64,000 bases of DNA from Prostheceraeus crozeri (taxonomy: Eukaryota; Platyhelminthes; Polycladida; Euryleptidae), in NCBI GenBank assembly GCA_907163375.1, contig CAJQUW010011576.1:124001-188000 (forward strand). The letters run 5' to 3'. Under the pieces are notes generated by a model. The model searched no databases and had not been told where the DNA came from. It worked only from the letters and a program-made list of their open reading frames with translations. A program made the position numbers and the translations under genes. Positions within the stretch are counted from its first letter, which is position 1, and each line of letters opens with the position of its first letter. Positions 1 to 9,280 of this stretch are shown in pieces.

Positions 1-3000
1 AGAGTAAGGGGGTTATGGTATTAAAGTCAGAAAACTCTGCATCAGGAAGCCTAGTTTCCGGAATTCTTGATCTTGTAGGTTGAAACTCAGAAAGCGGAAG
101 GATATTGAAAGTTGAATTCATCAATATTTGGATTTGTAATAACCATAATATTGGTTTTCTTAAATTCTATTCAATGAACTTGATTGATATATATGCGAAT
201 TTCACAGACTGCTCTTGCGCAGCAGTATTCATTTCCTGTGTGTTAAAAATTCGTTTTTACCGAGGCCTACATGTAGATATTAACATTCCAAATCTGTTGC
301 CGACAGTCATGTACAAACACGTGCAATATATAAATAAAATAAATAATCTTCAATCTCATCACGCTAGACGGGATCCCTAATGTACGAAAATCGCTAACTT
401 GAAATTTGGCTGCAATGTGACCGAATTATAAATATTATGCACATTATATTGAAATGCTATCCAGATAACCTCTGAATGCATCGAAATAGGCCCAGCGATG
501 GAGGAATCAGTGGTTGTTCTGCTGCGTGAATTCACGCGGGGCTCACGCAGTGAGTGAACGTGAGAAAAAAATAAGCTGCGTGAAAAATCTGCGCCCTTCA
601 GTGTGAATTTCATGGATGATTAGAGCACTGAAAATTATGATTATTTTAGATTATCACGATATATTTTTACCCGCTCTATTATGCGGAGATTCGATGGAGC
701 TGAAAGGTATCCCCATCATGTCATCAGAATATTAGTTAATCGGAATCATTTTTGAAAATATACAGTCGGTAGTATTCAAGATGTGCAGCGTCTCGTTCAA
801 GCTTGCTTGATCTTACCAAAAGACAGCTCTGATGTCGAGTGAATCTTTTCCATTCTGAGTGACACTGATTACTCCATGATTGGGTCATAATGTGGCTAAT
901 GTATGTGCAGTTTATCACGCACAATTTAAGAGAGCAGATATCAAGGAAAAAGACGATGAAGATGCAAAATGCAGGTCGTACGAAGGAAAGCTGAGCAGGT
1001 GCAAGTTACTGAAAGTTTAGTGTGTAGGTTGGAAAAGATTGGCTAGAAAGCAATGGAAGCTTCATATAAGAAAGAAGATGCATGTCAATTAATGTAAGAA
1101 GCTGATAAACTAGTGAAATCTGCCGCAGATGTCAAGAATATCAGATTGAGACCAAGAGGAAATTAATTTCGAAACAGTTGAAAACAGAAAAAAGAGCCGC
1201 TGAGAAAGTCTTTTCCACTATGTCTGGCAAATATACTAGAAAAGAAAGTTTGAAACATTTTGTGGTTACAAACATGCTAGTAAGCATTCGGGACATGAAA
1301 AATTTGTGAATGCATTTAAGACTTCATGAAAAACAGACGATGACATGTTGTCTTTGTTATCTTCTTTATTCTTTGTATATTTCAATTTGAATAGTAAAAT
1401 TATTGATGGTTCATAAAGGATTGGATGACTTCATTGAAAATATGATCTGTACATATCGACAATGTTGAACATTTTTCAGGGAGTTTGCTTTTCTGCAGAT
1501 AGGCGTGTTTCTGCTACTTTAGAGATGAATTTGACCATTTCCGAGATCGATGCAGAACTGTAACAGATGATAGGAGGGGTACCGGGCTTGGGTGCATAAT
1601 AGCAGAAGATCGCCTTTTTTATAAGTCGATGTTTTGAAGAGAAATCTCGTATGACATAACGTATCTGTCGAAATTGAAGATTTTTGCGCTTCGCGCGCTC
1701 ATAGTCTTCCTCAGCGCTTCAGATTCCCGGCTTTTGTATTTTGATTTTGATGTTTTGCGTTAGAGTCCAAATAGTTACCAAAACAGTTATAGAATTTAAA
1801 TGAATTGAAACCAACAGAATCTCTTGCATTGTAAAGATAAAGCTTCCTCCTTCGCATGCACATTTGTCTCTTTTTTTGGCAGTGATCTGTCAACTGGTTA
1901 TATTCTTATTTATCAATTTTTGATTTATTTAAGAAATTTTGTTAATTTCTGTAAAATTCTGTCCCTAGTAGGCTCCCTGATTTCTACATAGTCCTGTGCG
2001 TAATAAGAGAACAGTTACAGTCGCTAAGCATGAACAATAAACATATGCCGTAGTTTTAACCCTTGAACCCTTTTATCACGTACCGTACAAGTGCTATTAA
2101 AATGATTATGATGTTTTAACTTCATTTGGAGGTATAATTTCTAGATAGATTTGCATTTACGTCTCTTTGTATCAAGATTTCAAGACTTCGGTGATTTTGT
2201 GCCTACAAGGTTTCTGTTAAGTACATGTACTTGTCTTTTTTCCTATCAAATTTAAATTTTCATTTTGTTAACTATCATACCTAGACATGTTGTCTGTGCT
2301 TAATTGATTTTCATAAATCACAGAATATAAAGACTGAATGTTGTTGCGTATAGTTTTATGTGTCAGGTCACTCACAGGTTCTTTTGCATTCTCAGTATGT
2401 AGGTTTCATGACTAATTTATCAATGCCTGTTGCAAGTGGTGACAAAATAACTACAGGCGAAGATATTTCTTATGTCGAAGGAGGTAGATAATGTGGGTAA
2501 ATCCATTTTATATAAGAACATTTTGGGCAATTTTTGTCATCTCAACTTTGCAACTTCGTTTTCTTTGAAAATTTGCGTACATAGTCAGTTTTTCATGCTG
2601 AACTCGAAAATCATAGTGGCGACCAAACCAAATGAGTGCTTGTACACGTTTTGCATTCGTACTATATATTATCTGATGTCTTCAGACCGATAATTTTGTG
2701 GTCTTGGTAGATGGACATTTTGGACGTTTTACGAGATTTTGAAAATGATAATTATCGTCCTATCAAATAAAATTTCGCTTTCATGACAACATTATGGTTC
2801 TTGATAATTCCATGAGTTTTCATGAAATTTGGATAAAAAATGTGTTTTCAGCAATAAATTGAAATGTTGAGAAGAAAAATCTGGTCGAACGAATGCAGGA
2901 CATTTTTTAAAATTCACAATTGCTCAATTGTGATGATCCATAGTTGATTTTTCCTTTTGGTGGAGCAACTAGACACCCAAATGATGTATTTCGTTGTATA

Positions 3001-3040
3001 AAGAAAATATAAAGATCATTTCTAAGTTGAGAAATGTGCA
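1..3040. other. Left flank, no recognised gene
   Basis: AT-rich sequence with only short open frames and no family motif that I recognise. A Lys/Arg-rich open stretch near 1180-1310 has coding-like composition but no start, splice sites or known motif to support it. I see no RNA gene or transposon ends here. The last six bases before the Polinton (3041-3046) are its target duplication. Confidence 0.5.
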
Positions 3041-3046
3041 TCGGTC
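3041..3046 (+). repeat. 6-bp target-site duplication, left copy (TCGGTC)
   Basis: TCGGTC stands immediately before the first base of the left inverted repeat. An identical copy stands at 23117-23122 immediately after the right one. The empty site would read ...GTGCATCGGTCAGAAGAC. Confidence 0.95.
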
Positions 3047-3670
3047 AGTAGTAAGAAACATTCCACAATAAACACAGCGCCCCCCCCCTCGGGACGGCAG
3101 TCTTGGTCGGCTGTCTAGGTTGGGCTTGGTCGGCTGTCTAGGTGAGTTTTGGTCGACTGTCCGGGTGTTTTGGTCGGCTGTCTAGGTTGGAAAGGAGTGT
3201 TTGGATGTGAAAATGGAGTTGAGATTTGGTTTCTCCGTGAAATTTTGGTATGGGGAGTTGTTTTCCATCGTTTTTGAAAAGTTTTGGAAAATTGTCTTTC
3301 TTTTTTGGTTGTGTTGAGAAACGGTCTCAAGCGGGCGAACGAAGGCTCGGATGTGAAAACGGAGGTCAGATTCGGATTCTACGTGAAATTTTGGGTTGGG
3401 GAGGTGATTTCCAGCTGAATCGGAGACATGAAATTCTAACCCCCCCCTTCTGGACGAGACTTCGATCTTGGCTTGTAGGAGTCGTAGAGAGTCGTGCAAT
3501 AGCTCGTTTGAAAGCTAAGGGCTTGTTCATATCTGCTTTCGTTTAGATGTGAGACGCCATTGAAAACTATAGAAATTGGTGAAAAACGAGAGTTAGAATT
3601 TTCCAAAAACAGCTCTAGCGGGCGAACTAAGGCTCGGATGGGTAAACGGAGACCAGATTTGGAATCAGTT
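3047..3670 (+). repeat. Polinton left terminal inverted repeat
   Basis: Matches the reverse complement of about 22510-23116. After a C-run and CTCGGGACGG this copy holds about four tandem units of the type TTGGTCGGCTGTCTAGGT, where the right copy has one. The rest of the arm aligns with few differences until about 3670. Open frames on either strand inside the arm (for example 3250-3546) are mirrored in the other arm and are judged non-genic. Confidence 0.92.
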
Positions 3671-3722
3671 CGATGTTATTGTCCAATGAGGATCATCATC
3701 CAATGAGAATCATGCATTTCTC

Positions 3723-3826
3723 TATAAATAATGAGACTTTAGAGTGACAATCATTCTATCTTTGAATCGTATAAGTGACGGACGCACGTTCTCTCAGCTC
3801 ATCTATCCTACTTTTCAACTAGAATG
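3723..3826 (+). promoter_or_regulatory. TATA box and leader of the left-end transcript
   Basis: TATAAATA at 3723-3730 lies about 100 bp before ATG at 3824-3826, which is followed directly by a splice donor. The DNA polymerase B transcript at the other side of the element has the same layout (TATA, about 100-bp leader, ATG at a donor). Confidence 0.55.
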
Positions 3827-3894
3827 GTAAGTCGGAAAACTTCCCTCCACCTCCTTTCTTGAGTGTTAACCTAATCGCATATTTCCGCTTTCAG
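3827..3894 (+). other. Candidate 68-nt intron directly after an ATG
   Basis: A consensus donor GTAAGT begins at 3827 right after ATG (3824-3826). A pyrimidine-rich acceptor ending CTTTCAG closes at 3894. The same arrangement is seen on the minus strand at the start of the polymerase gene (17642-17576). Seen from sequence only; no transcript evidence. Confidence 0.5.
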
Positions 3895-3968
3895 GCTTCT
3901 ACACACTTACCAGACTAGATGCTGATGTCCAGACGGTGTAAGGTTCGTTACAATCAAGCCATCTACTG

Positions 3969-4592
3969 TTGAGACCGGTGGAGGAGACAACACAGGTACA
4001 TAATCCTACACCCCTACAGCGTAAATTTAGACAAGTCATACGCTATTTCGATCATGCTATAGCACTGGAAACGGGAATGATCCCTTCCACAGACGTGAAT
4101 GTGAAGAGGAATCAGCATGTAGACTACGTCATCATTCCTGTAGCTCCATACATACGTCGCCAGCTTGACATTATTGAAGAATTTGTGACACTAAATATGG
4201 ATATCCCTACTCTCCTTGACGAAGTGTGGAGAGCGAGAGATGACAAGGATACACCATATAAAAAGATATGGGAAGGTGAACGAGTTTCTCTACCACTATC
4301 GCATTGGTGTTCTTACTATCGAAAGGATGGAGAACAAATAACACCCAGCAGGTGTGAAGAGCTCGCAGAAGGCACTTGGAATATTCGTTTCACAATAAGC
4401 GAACTATATTATGACTATCATGAAGATAATAAATTGGCTTCTATAGCGATGCATACTCAATCCATCCTATATATACCGAAGCAGCCAGATGTTAATAACA
4501 TTATTGATCAAATCCTCAACGAGAGCGGTGGGAAGTACAAGTCAGAGAAGAATGTTACCGGAAAACGCAAACCAAAGAAGGAGAATCGCTAA
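3969..4592 (+). CDS. Polinton accessory protein, unknown function
   Basis: A 207-residue open frame in the left gene block of the Polinton. The product is mixed alpha/beta-looking and ends in a Lys/Arg-rich tail (GKRKPKKENR) that could serve nuclear import or DNA binding. I recognise no catalytic motif. It lies downstream of the TATA box at 3723 and the candidate intron at 3827-3894, on the same strand, so it is probably expressed from that promoter. A RING-like segment follows closely at about 4600-4752. Its identity as a real gene rests on length and position. Confidence 0.45.
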   Translation: MRPVEETTQVHNPTPLQRKFRQVIRYFDHAIALETGMIPSTDVNVKRNQHVDYVIIPVAPYIRRQLDIIEEFVTLNMDIPTLLDEVWRARDDKDTPYKKIWEGERVSLPLSHWCSYYRKDGEQITPSRCEELAEGTWNIRFTISELYYDYHEDNKLASIAMHTQSILYIPKQPDVNNIIDQILNESGGKYKSEKNVTGKRKPKKENR

Positions 4593-4599
4593 TCCTTTC

Positions 4600-4752
4600 C
4601 TATCTCTACCTTATGACAATTCGCTTATGTGCTTTGAGTGTCGTAGACGTGATCTTATCAGATACATTTTACTTCTTCGCTGTCATCATGTTATTTGTGT
4701 ATTTTGTCGTGAACAGCATAGTTGCACTTCTTCATATTGTAATATGTCATAG
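4600..4752 (+). CDS. RING-like zinc-binding segment (Polinton accessory)
   Basis: About 50 residues with the spacing of a small RING-type finger: MCFECRRRD, then a hydrophobic stretch, CHHVICVFCREQ, then CTSSYC. Such fingers usually bind zinc and act as ubiquitin ligases or protein-interaction modules. It sits between the unknown protein ending at 4592 and the exonuclease-like gene starting at 4814, on the same strand. A second RING-like gene lies at 5840-6196. The call is from cysteine/histidine spacing alone. Confidence 0.4.
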   Translation, partial: LSLPYDNSLMCFECRRRDLIRYILLLRCHHVICVFCREQHSCTSSYCNMS

Positions 4753-4813
4753 GATTTTTCATCCGATGAGTAAAACTATGTAATTTTCTTTTCAGTCATC
4801 CACCATCATTTTT

Positions 4814-5344
4814 ATGGATTGTGAGGGTGAACCTGTCCAGGAGCTCAGTGCCATTGCCATGGACAATTGCTCATATCAGATTGTTAGTGTCTATCATCAT
4901 CATGCCAAGTGTAATCCCAAAGCTGATGGATGGGCGAGAAAACATATTCATGGACTTAATCAACAATATTTACAAGACTTTGGTCTTCCTAGTGAAAGTG
5001 CTCTTCTTATTGACTTTAAAGGATGGCTAGCAGCCTTCAATGTTGTACGTATCTTTTGTAATGATCCCTCCAAGGAGAGAAAGCTTTTTCCTAATCTAGT
5101 CATTAATGATATTCTACTTCCACCTTGGGATAGTAGAGTTAATCAACACTATCATGAAGTTACGAAACGTTTCAAGGAATTGAGTGTTCCCATCTCAAAT
5201 GTTCGTTGTAGTAGTTACATTCATAATCAATGTTCTTTTCCTCCTTACCTCAGCACTGCCAAAGTAAGGTTTGCTTTTCATTGCTCTCTGTATGATAGTT
5301 ACCAACTGTATCCATTTTATTTGTTTCAAACCCAAAAATTGTAA
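4814..5344 (+). CDS. Putative DEDDh 3'-5' exonuclease
   Basis: A 176-residue product with the layout of a DEDDh exonuclease. It opens with a hydrophobic strand and MDCEGEPVQELSAIAMD, which supplies the D-x-E pair. A middle acidic motif, FCNDPSKERKLFPNL, follows. The C-terminal FHCSLYDSYQLY gives the H-x4-D of the DEDDh class. HIHGLN resembles the conserved stretch after exo motif I in this family. Such enzymes remove nucleotides from DNA or RNA 3' ends. It lies in the left accessory block, in tandem with RING-like genes. The Polinton polymerase normally has its own proofreading domain, so a separate exonuclease is unexpected. Identification is by motif order only. Confidence 0.5.
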   Translation: MDCEGEPVQELSAIAMDNCSYQIVSVYHHHAKCNPKADGWARKHIHGLNQQYLQDFGLPSESALLIDFKGWLAAFNVVRIFCNDPSKERKLFPNLVINDILLPPWDSRVNQHYHEVTKRFKELSVPISNVRCSSYIHNQCSFPPYLSTAKVRFAFHCSLYDSYQLYPFYLFQTQKL

Positions 5345-5455
5345 TGCATGCTTGAAGTCATTCAATTAAAGCTTTATGTAAAGACTTGCTGTTTTTCATG
5401 CAATTGGAGGGATAGATGCAGGATGACAATGTCTTTCTCAAATGATTGTTGAACA

Positions 5456-5755
5456 TTGCGTTTTCATAGACAAAGTTTAAAAGGGACTATTCAAGATTAT
5501 GTGATAACATTTCATAAAGATGAGATTAACATCAAATCAGTTATTGGTGATACTAGCACACTATTTTTGAAGTTGATGGATACGTTTTCTGATAAAATTG
5601 TAATGGCGCGATTAGTTGCGAAAATTCATTTCAGTCATTTTGGGAAAGAAGAGGTCGAAGATCGTTTCTTCAACTTTGCTTCCTATTCAATGGAGGTTGT
5701 AGATGATCCTGAAGAATTTTTTGAAAGACATGGGAAAAATTGCTCAACGTCTTGA
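5456..5755 (+). CDS. Polinton accessory protein, unknown
   Basis: A 99-residue open frame, acidic, with alternating hydrophobic pattern (MARLVAKIHFSHFG, then FASYSMEVVDDPEEFF). By eye it resembles a conserved stretch often found ahead of viral B-family polymerases in invertebrate virus-like elements, but I cannot confirm this. It lies between the exonuclease-like gene and the second RING-like gene, same strand. Function unknown. Confidence 0.35.
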   Translation: MRFHRQSLKGTIQDYVITFHKDEINIKSVIGDTSTLFLKLMDTFSDKIVMARLVAKIHFSHFGKEEVEDRFFNFASYSMEVVDDPEEFFERHGKNCSTS

Positions 5756-5839
5756 TGCATTTAACCATCATGGTAGCAGTCTAGTCATTGAAGCAATTTC
5801 ACATATTCACATTCAACTTTCTATAAAAGAAACTTAAAG

Positions 5840-6196
5840 ATGCAATGGTACTTGATCGCAGCACAATTAGTTTTCGAGTTATGTCTACTTACTCTCGAAG
5901 TATATTCCTTCTGTACATGCGTCTATTATTTAGAAAAGGCTAGCAAGTTCATGTCGTCAAAAAGACTTGCTTTAGAAGTTGTTAGTAAGAGTGAAAATAT
6001 GTGTGATGTATGTAAGCGAAAGGATGGAAGTGAAAAACGCATCTTTAAGAGATGTGAGCATACTTTCTGCCAGCGCTGTTTCATACGCTGCTGTATTCAA
6101 CTTTGTCAATGTAGCCACTGTGATATAGCTCATTTTGAGTGTCACTTCTGCCATAAAAGTCAGTACCTATGCAAATATAGAAAACTCAAGTTGTGA
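5840..6196 (+). CDS. Second RING-like protein with N-terminal hydrophobic segment
   Basis: 118 residues. An N-terminal hydrophobic stretch (about residues 5-30) could be a membrane anchor. The C-terminal half has paired cysteines in a cross-brace-like order: CDVCKRKD, CEHTFCQRC, CQCSHCD, then CHFCHKSQYLC. This suggests a zinc-binding RING or RING-like module. It lies on the plus strand upstream of the packaging ATPase. Together with the segment at 4600-4752 it makes two RING-like modules in one Polinton. The ligand spacing is unusual after the third pair, so the exact subclass is open. Confidence 0.45.
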   Translation: MQWYLIAAQLVFELCLLTLEVYSFCTCVYYLEKASKFMSSKRLALEVVSKSENMCDVCKRKDGSEKRIFKRCEHTFCQRCFIRCCIQLCQCSHCDIAHFECHFCHKSQYLCKYRKLKL

Positions 6197-6198
6197 CA

Positions 6199-6450
6199 AT
6201 GGTAAAGAGAAAAATGGCGAGACGTAAAAGTCGAAGGTCTTCAAAAATTTTCTGGAGCCATTCGAGCTCTTCAACGAATGAAAGAAAATCATCGATATAA
6301 TGCTATACGACATGCTAATGATAAATTTATTCGAGAAATTGTTTCTCATGTGAGAAGTTTGAGGACAAAGAAATTATCACCACAACAACGAAAGTTACTT
6401 AAGCGATATACTACAAAATTACGATTTATCTGCAATCCTAAAATCACCCT
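6199..6450 (+). CDS. Short basic protein region, Polinton
   Basis: Region begins with ATG and a strongly Lys/Arg/Ser-rich stretch (VKRKMARRKSRRSS), like small DNA-condensing core proteins of adenovirus-like elements. It lies directly after the RING-like gene and before a hydrophobic glycine-rich tail peptide. The region is decayed. The core-protein role is inferred from composition and position. Confidence 0.35.
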
Positions 6451-6565
6451 TTAAAGAAAGAGGAAAACTCTGACACAAAAGGGTGGTTTCCTTTCAGCAA
6501 TACTTCAGATGTTAGGTCCTGTAGTGGGTGACGTATTGGGTAATATCTTTGGCTCTAAGCGTTAA
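6451..6565 (+). CDS. pX-like short Gly/hydrophobic peptide
   Basis: A short frame ending in a glycine-rich amphipathic segment (GGFLSAILQMLGPVVGDV) followed by SKR and a stop. Small peptides of this look, similar to adenovirus pX or the pVI helix, are common in Polintons next to the ATPase gene. It sits just before the ATPase region. Assignment is by composition and neighbourhood. Confidence 0.35.
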
Positions 6566-6597
6566 TTATGCAAATGTTGAGTCTCAAAGTATTAAAA

Positions 6598-7200
6598 TGG
6601 ATTTCAGACTTCAATGTGATAAAGTTCTGACTGTATCAGGTCCATCCCATGCAGTTTTCACTCTGAATTTGCTAGACAAAAGAAAAGAATTGTTTAGGGA
6701 ACCTATCAATCGAGTTATTTGGTGTTATGGTATTTATCAGCCGTCACTTTCAGGAATTGCAACGTCGTAACTTTATTCGAAATGAAGGAATTATTCGAGC
6801 TGATAAGATAGAGTCCAACGGTGTCGTTGTATTGGATGATCTATTGAAGGAAAGCAAGAATTCCAAAGACGTTACAGATATGCTCACTCGCGTAGCACAT
6901 CACAAAAGGTGCTTTATAATCAATATCACGCAAAATTTGTTTCCTGATGGGAAAGAAGCCCGCACACGAAACCTGAATACGCACTATTACGCTATCTTTA
7001 AGAATCCACGAGATAGAAGTCAATTTGAAATTTTAGCGCGACAAGTTTCACCAAGAGGTTTAAAAGCCTTAATTGAAATTTTCAAGCAGCAACTTAAAAA
7101 CCACGCGGTTACTTATTTATTGATTTTACACGAGTGTCCGGAAGAATTTAGATTTCGAAGTGATATTTTGAAAAAGCCTATGATTATCTACAAACTATGA
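6598..7200 (+). pseudogene. FtsK/HerA-type packaging ATPase, decayed
   Basis: ATPase region of the Polinton. Near the start, QCDKVLTVSGPSHAVFT is the P-loop strand region. Later come the Walker B-type strand GVVVLDDLLKES and the downstream conserved segment HHKRCFIINITQNLF, which resembles the sensor strand of A32/FtsK-HerA packaging ATPases. These enzymes pump DNA into capsids of viruses with double-jelly-roll coats. The gene is on the plus strand, just before the conserved unknown gene at 7197. It is interrupted and taken as a fossil. Confidence 0.75.
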
Positions 7201-7676
7201 GCTCCTATTCTGGCTTGATTGTTATTCCTCAGGATGAATATGTGCAATTGACTGTTTTACAGCAAGTAAAGCAACCTCTAGCAAATCAAATTTATAAGAA
7301 AGAACTGGATTATCAGGAAAATGCACATATTAAAGATCCATATCGCGCAGTTTTATTACAATCAGAAACTGTTGAAGAATTGAAAAGTTTGAAGAATAAG
7401 ATGCATGACTCTGTTTCGACTGCTACACCTTTAGCATCTCGTGCACATGCAATAGCTCTTTTCAACAGCATTGAACCATATCTCAATGTGAATGATAGAG
7501 GTGTAATAATTACAGATGATGATAAAATTATTAGCGCTTCGCGTTATGAAGACTTGATTCAGAATGCAACGCGTAGAAAACGTCGACAAGGTTATGTCCC
7601 ACATGGTTGGCCATATTTTCTTCAACTATTGAAAAAGCATAATGTCCCAAAATTTGCATTGAATAATGAAACATAG
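7197..7676 (+). CDS. Conserved Polinton protein of unknown function
   Basis: 159 residues starting with ATG that overlaps the end of the ATPase region by four bases. The product is alpha-helical in pattern and includes YQENAHIKDPYRAV, a long helix with LKSLKNKM, and a central VNDRGVIITDDDKIISASRY. Genes of this look commonly follow the ATPase in Polintons, but I know of no assigned function. The tight overlap suggests co-expression with the ATPase. Confidence 0.5.
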   Translation: MSSYSGLIVIPQDEYVQLTVLQQVKQPLANQIYKKELDYQENAHIKDPYRAVLLQSETVEELKSLKNKMHDSVSTATPLASRAHAIALFNSIEPYLNVNDRGVIITDDDKIISASRYEDLIQNATRRKRRQGYVPHGWPYFLQLLKKHNVPKFALNNET

Positions 7677-8089
7677 AAAGAACTTGATTCTACTTCAGAA
7701 GTTGGTACTACTTCAAATGTTAATTCTGTTCCTAAAATTAGGAGTGTTACAATGCCAAGAAATTGGTTTAAGATTTCACCTTCTACATCTCCTTCCACAC
7801 TTACTAAAAAAACAAGAGGAAGAGAACGACGTAGATCTACACCCTCTAGGCAAGCATGAGGAACAGATAGACGTAGAAGATCTCCACCAAAGAAATATAT
7901 GTTCTCAGACTATTAATATGAAGCAGATGTGTTGCATGCCATGGAATGAACCGCCGGAAGTGCATGTTGATGTAACATGTACTTGCTGTGCCAGCTCTTA
8001 CAGTGAGACTCCCAAGCAATGTGAACATGAACGTATATCTGCTAAATCTTGTGGCTGTTGTAAGTGTAAAAAGACAAGAAAGCAAAAAC
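7677..8089 (+). CDS. Ser/Arg-rich then Cys-rich region, Polinton
   Basis: Two compositional blocks lie between the conserved unknown gene and the integrase. The first is basic and Ser/Thr/Pro-rich. The second (about 7920-8080) is cysteine-rich (QMCCMPWNEP, CTCCASS, SCGCCKCKK). The Cys-rich block could bind metal. It overlaps the start of the integrase frame. I cannot name either block and the reading is uncertain. Confidence 0.3.
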
Positions 8090-8773
8090 ATGAGAAGAAG
8101 GAGGAAAAAGAGTCAGTCGTCATCACATGAACTTTTAAAGTCAATATACTATGATGTAAAACATCCAGCAGGATTTGTATCTATAAAGAAATTTTCAAAA
8201 GCGAGTGGTCTTCCGCAACCAGAAGTTAAACAATGGTTAAAGGGTCAGGCTACCTATACACTCCACAAACAAGCGAAAAAGAAGTACCGTACCCGTCATT
8301 ATATTACTCATGACATTGATGAACAGTGGCAGGCAGATTTGTGTGACGTTGCCTCTATTTCAAAACATAACTCGGGAAATAATTGTATTTTGACAGTAAT
8401 TGATGTTTTCTCCCGATATGCGTGGGCTCAGTCATTAAAAACTAAAGAAGGTAAACGAGTAGCTAAAGCATTTCAGTCAATTTTCCAAGAGGGTCGCATT
8501 CCAAAGAGAATTCAGAATGATGAAGCAAAAGAGTTCGAAAATCAGCCTGTGGGAAGATTGTTTGAGAGATTTAACATTGAGTTTAGTGTAAAGAGTGCCT
8601 ATCAGGCTGCATTAGTTGAACGTTTTAACCGCACATTGAAAAATCGCTTGTGCCGATATTTTACTGCCAACTTCAGCGAAGAATGGTGTCTTGTTAAATG
8701 GCTCGGTTATCCTTCAAGTATGAACTCTTGGATGCGTCGTGCAGACATTTTTCATCAAAATGATCGCAAGTGA
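8090..8773 (+). pseudogene. Retroviral-type integrase with chromodomain (Polinton INT)
   Basis: The plausible start is ATG at 8090, followed by RRRRKKSQ. The N-terminal part (YYDVKHPAGFVS, then KQWLKGQATYTLH) is the characteristic Polinton integrase leader. The catalytic core begins at EQWQADLCDVAS with the first catalytic Asp, followed by LTVIDVFSRYAW, then NDEAKEFENQ, and ALVERFNRTLKNRL with the catalytic Glu. The C-terminus (WCLVKWLGYPSSMNSWM) is a chromodomain, typical of Polinton and chromoviral integrases and thought to guide target choice. It would join element ends to a 6-bp staggered target, matching the TCGGTC duplication. Treated as a fossil. Confidence 0.88.
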
Positions 8774-8813
8774 TTTATGCAAAACTATAACTTGCGAGTT
8801 CAAGATTTAAGTA

Positions 8814-9278
8814 TTGAATCCGATTGCATCGTTTTATTCACGTCTCTCCTATGTAAGTGGCGCAGGTACAATTTACAGTGGTGCTCGCCGTCAACGTGGA
8901 GGTAGTATATTTGGCTCGCTGAAATCTGTTGTAACTCCTCTCTTATCTACTGTCGGAAAAACTTTGAAACGATCTGTTTTAAGTAATGCTGTTGGCTTTG
9001 CTGGTGATGTTTTCAATGATATTGCCAGTGGAAAAAATATAAAGAGTAGTTTACTAAATCGTGGGAAGGAACGCGGTTTAAGAACATTACAACAAACTTT
9101 TAATGCTACACAACGAAAGAAAGCACCTAAACGAATGAATGTTGGAAGAAAAAGAAAACAGCGCGGAGCTGGTAAGAGGCGAACTTCACGCAAATCTAAT
9201 AAAAGGCATTCACGCAAGCGCCGTGCGCTCTCTAATCCTTCATCGCGTGGTAAACGACGACGCTGTCATAACTTCTAA
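8814..9278 (+). CDS. pVI-like core/minor capsid protein
   Basis: 154 residues. A glycine-rich start (RQRGGSIFGSLKSVVTPLL) leads to an amphipathic region with GDVFNDIASGKNIKSSLL and NRGKERGLR. A highly basic tail rich in KRK, RRTSRKS and RGKRRR follows. The middle resembles adenovirus pVI-type membrane-active/cementing proteins found in Polintons. The basic tail could neutralise packaged DNA. It sits between the integrase and the capsid gene, the usual Polinton position. Assigned by composition, motif and order. Confidence 0.6.
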   Translation: MNPIASFYSRLSYVSGAGTIYSGARRQRGGSIFGSLKSVVTPLLSTVGKTLKRSVLSNAVGFAGDVFNDIASGKNIKSSLLNRGKERGLRTLQQTFNATQRKKAPKRMNVGRKRKQRGAGKRRTSRKSNKRHSRKRRALSNPSSRGKRRRCHNF

Positions 9279-9280
9279 TC

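Noticed and set aside
1-3040. Fragments of a host gene near 1180-1310
   Set aside because: A short Lys/Arg-rich open run only; no splice sites or recognisable domain to support an exon.
3250-3546. Open frames on both strands in the Polinton inverted repeats (also 22562-22948, 22738-23049)
   Set aside because: The same frames occur in both arms because the arms are inverted copies; no family motif, and composition is that of the repeat. Not genes.
8814-9278. Histone- or protamine-like host protein suggested by the basic tail
   Set aside because: Position between integrase and capsid genes and the Gly-rich pVI-like middle fit a Polinton core protein instead.
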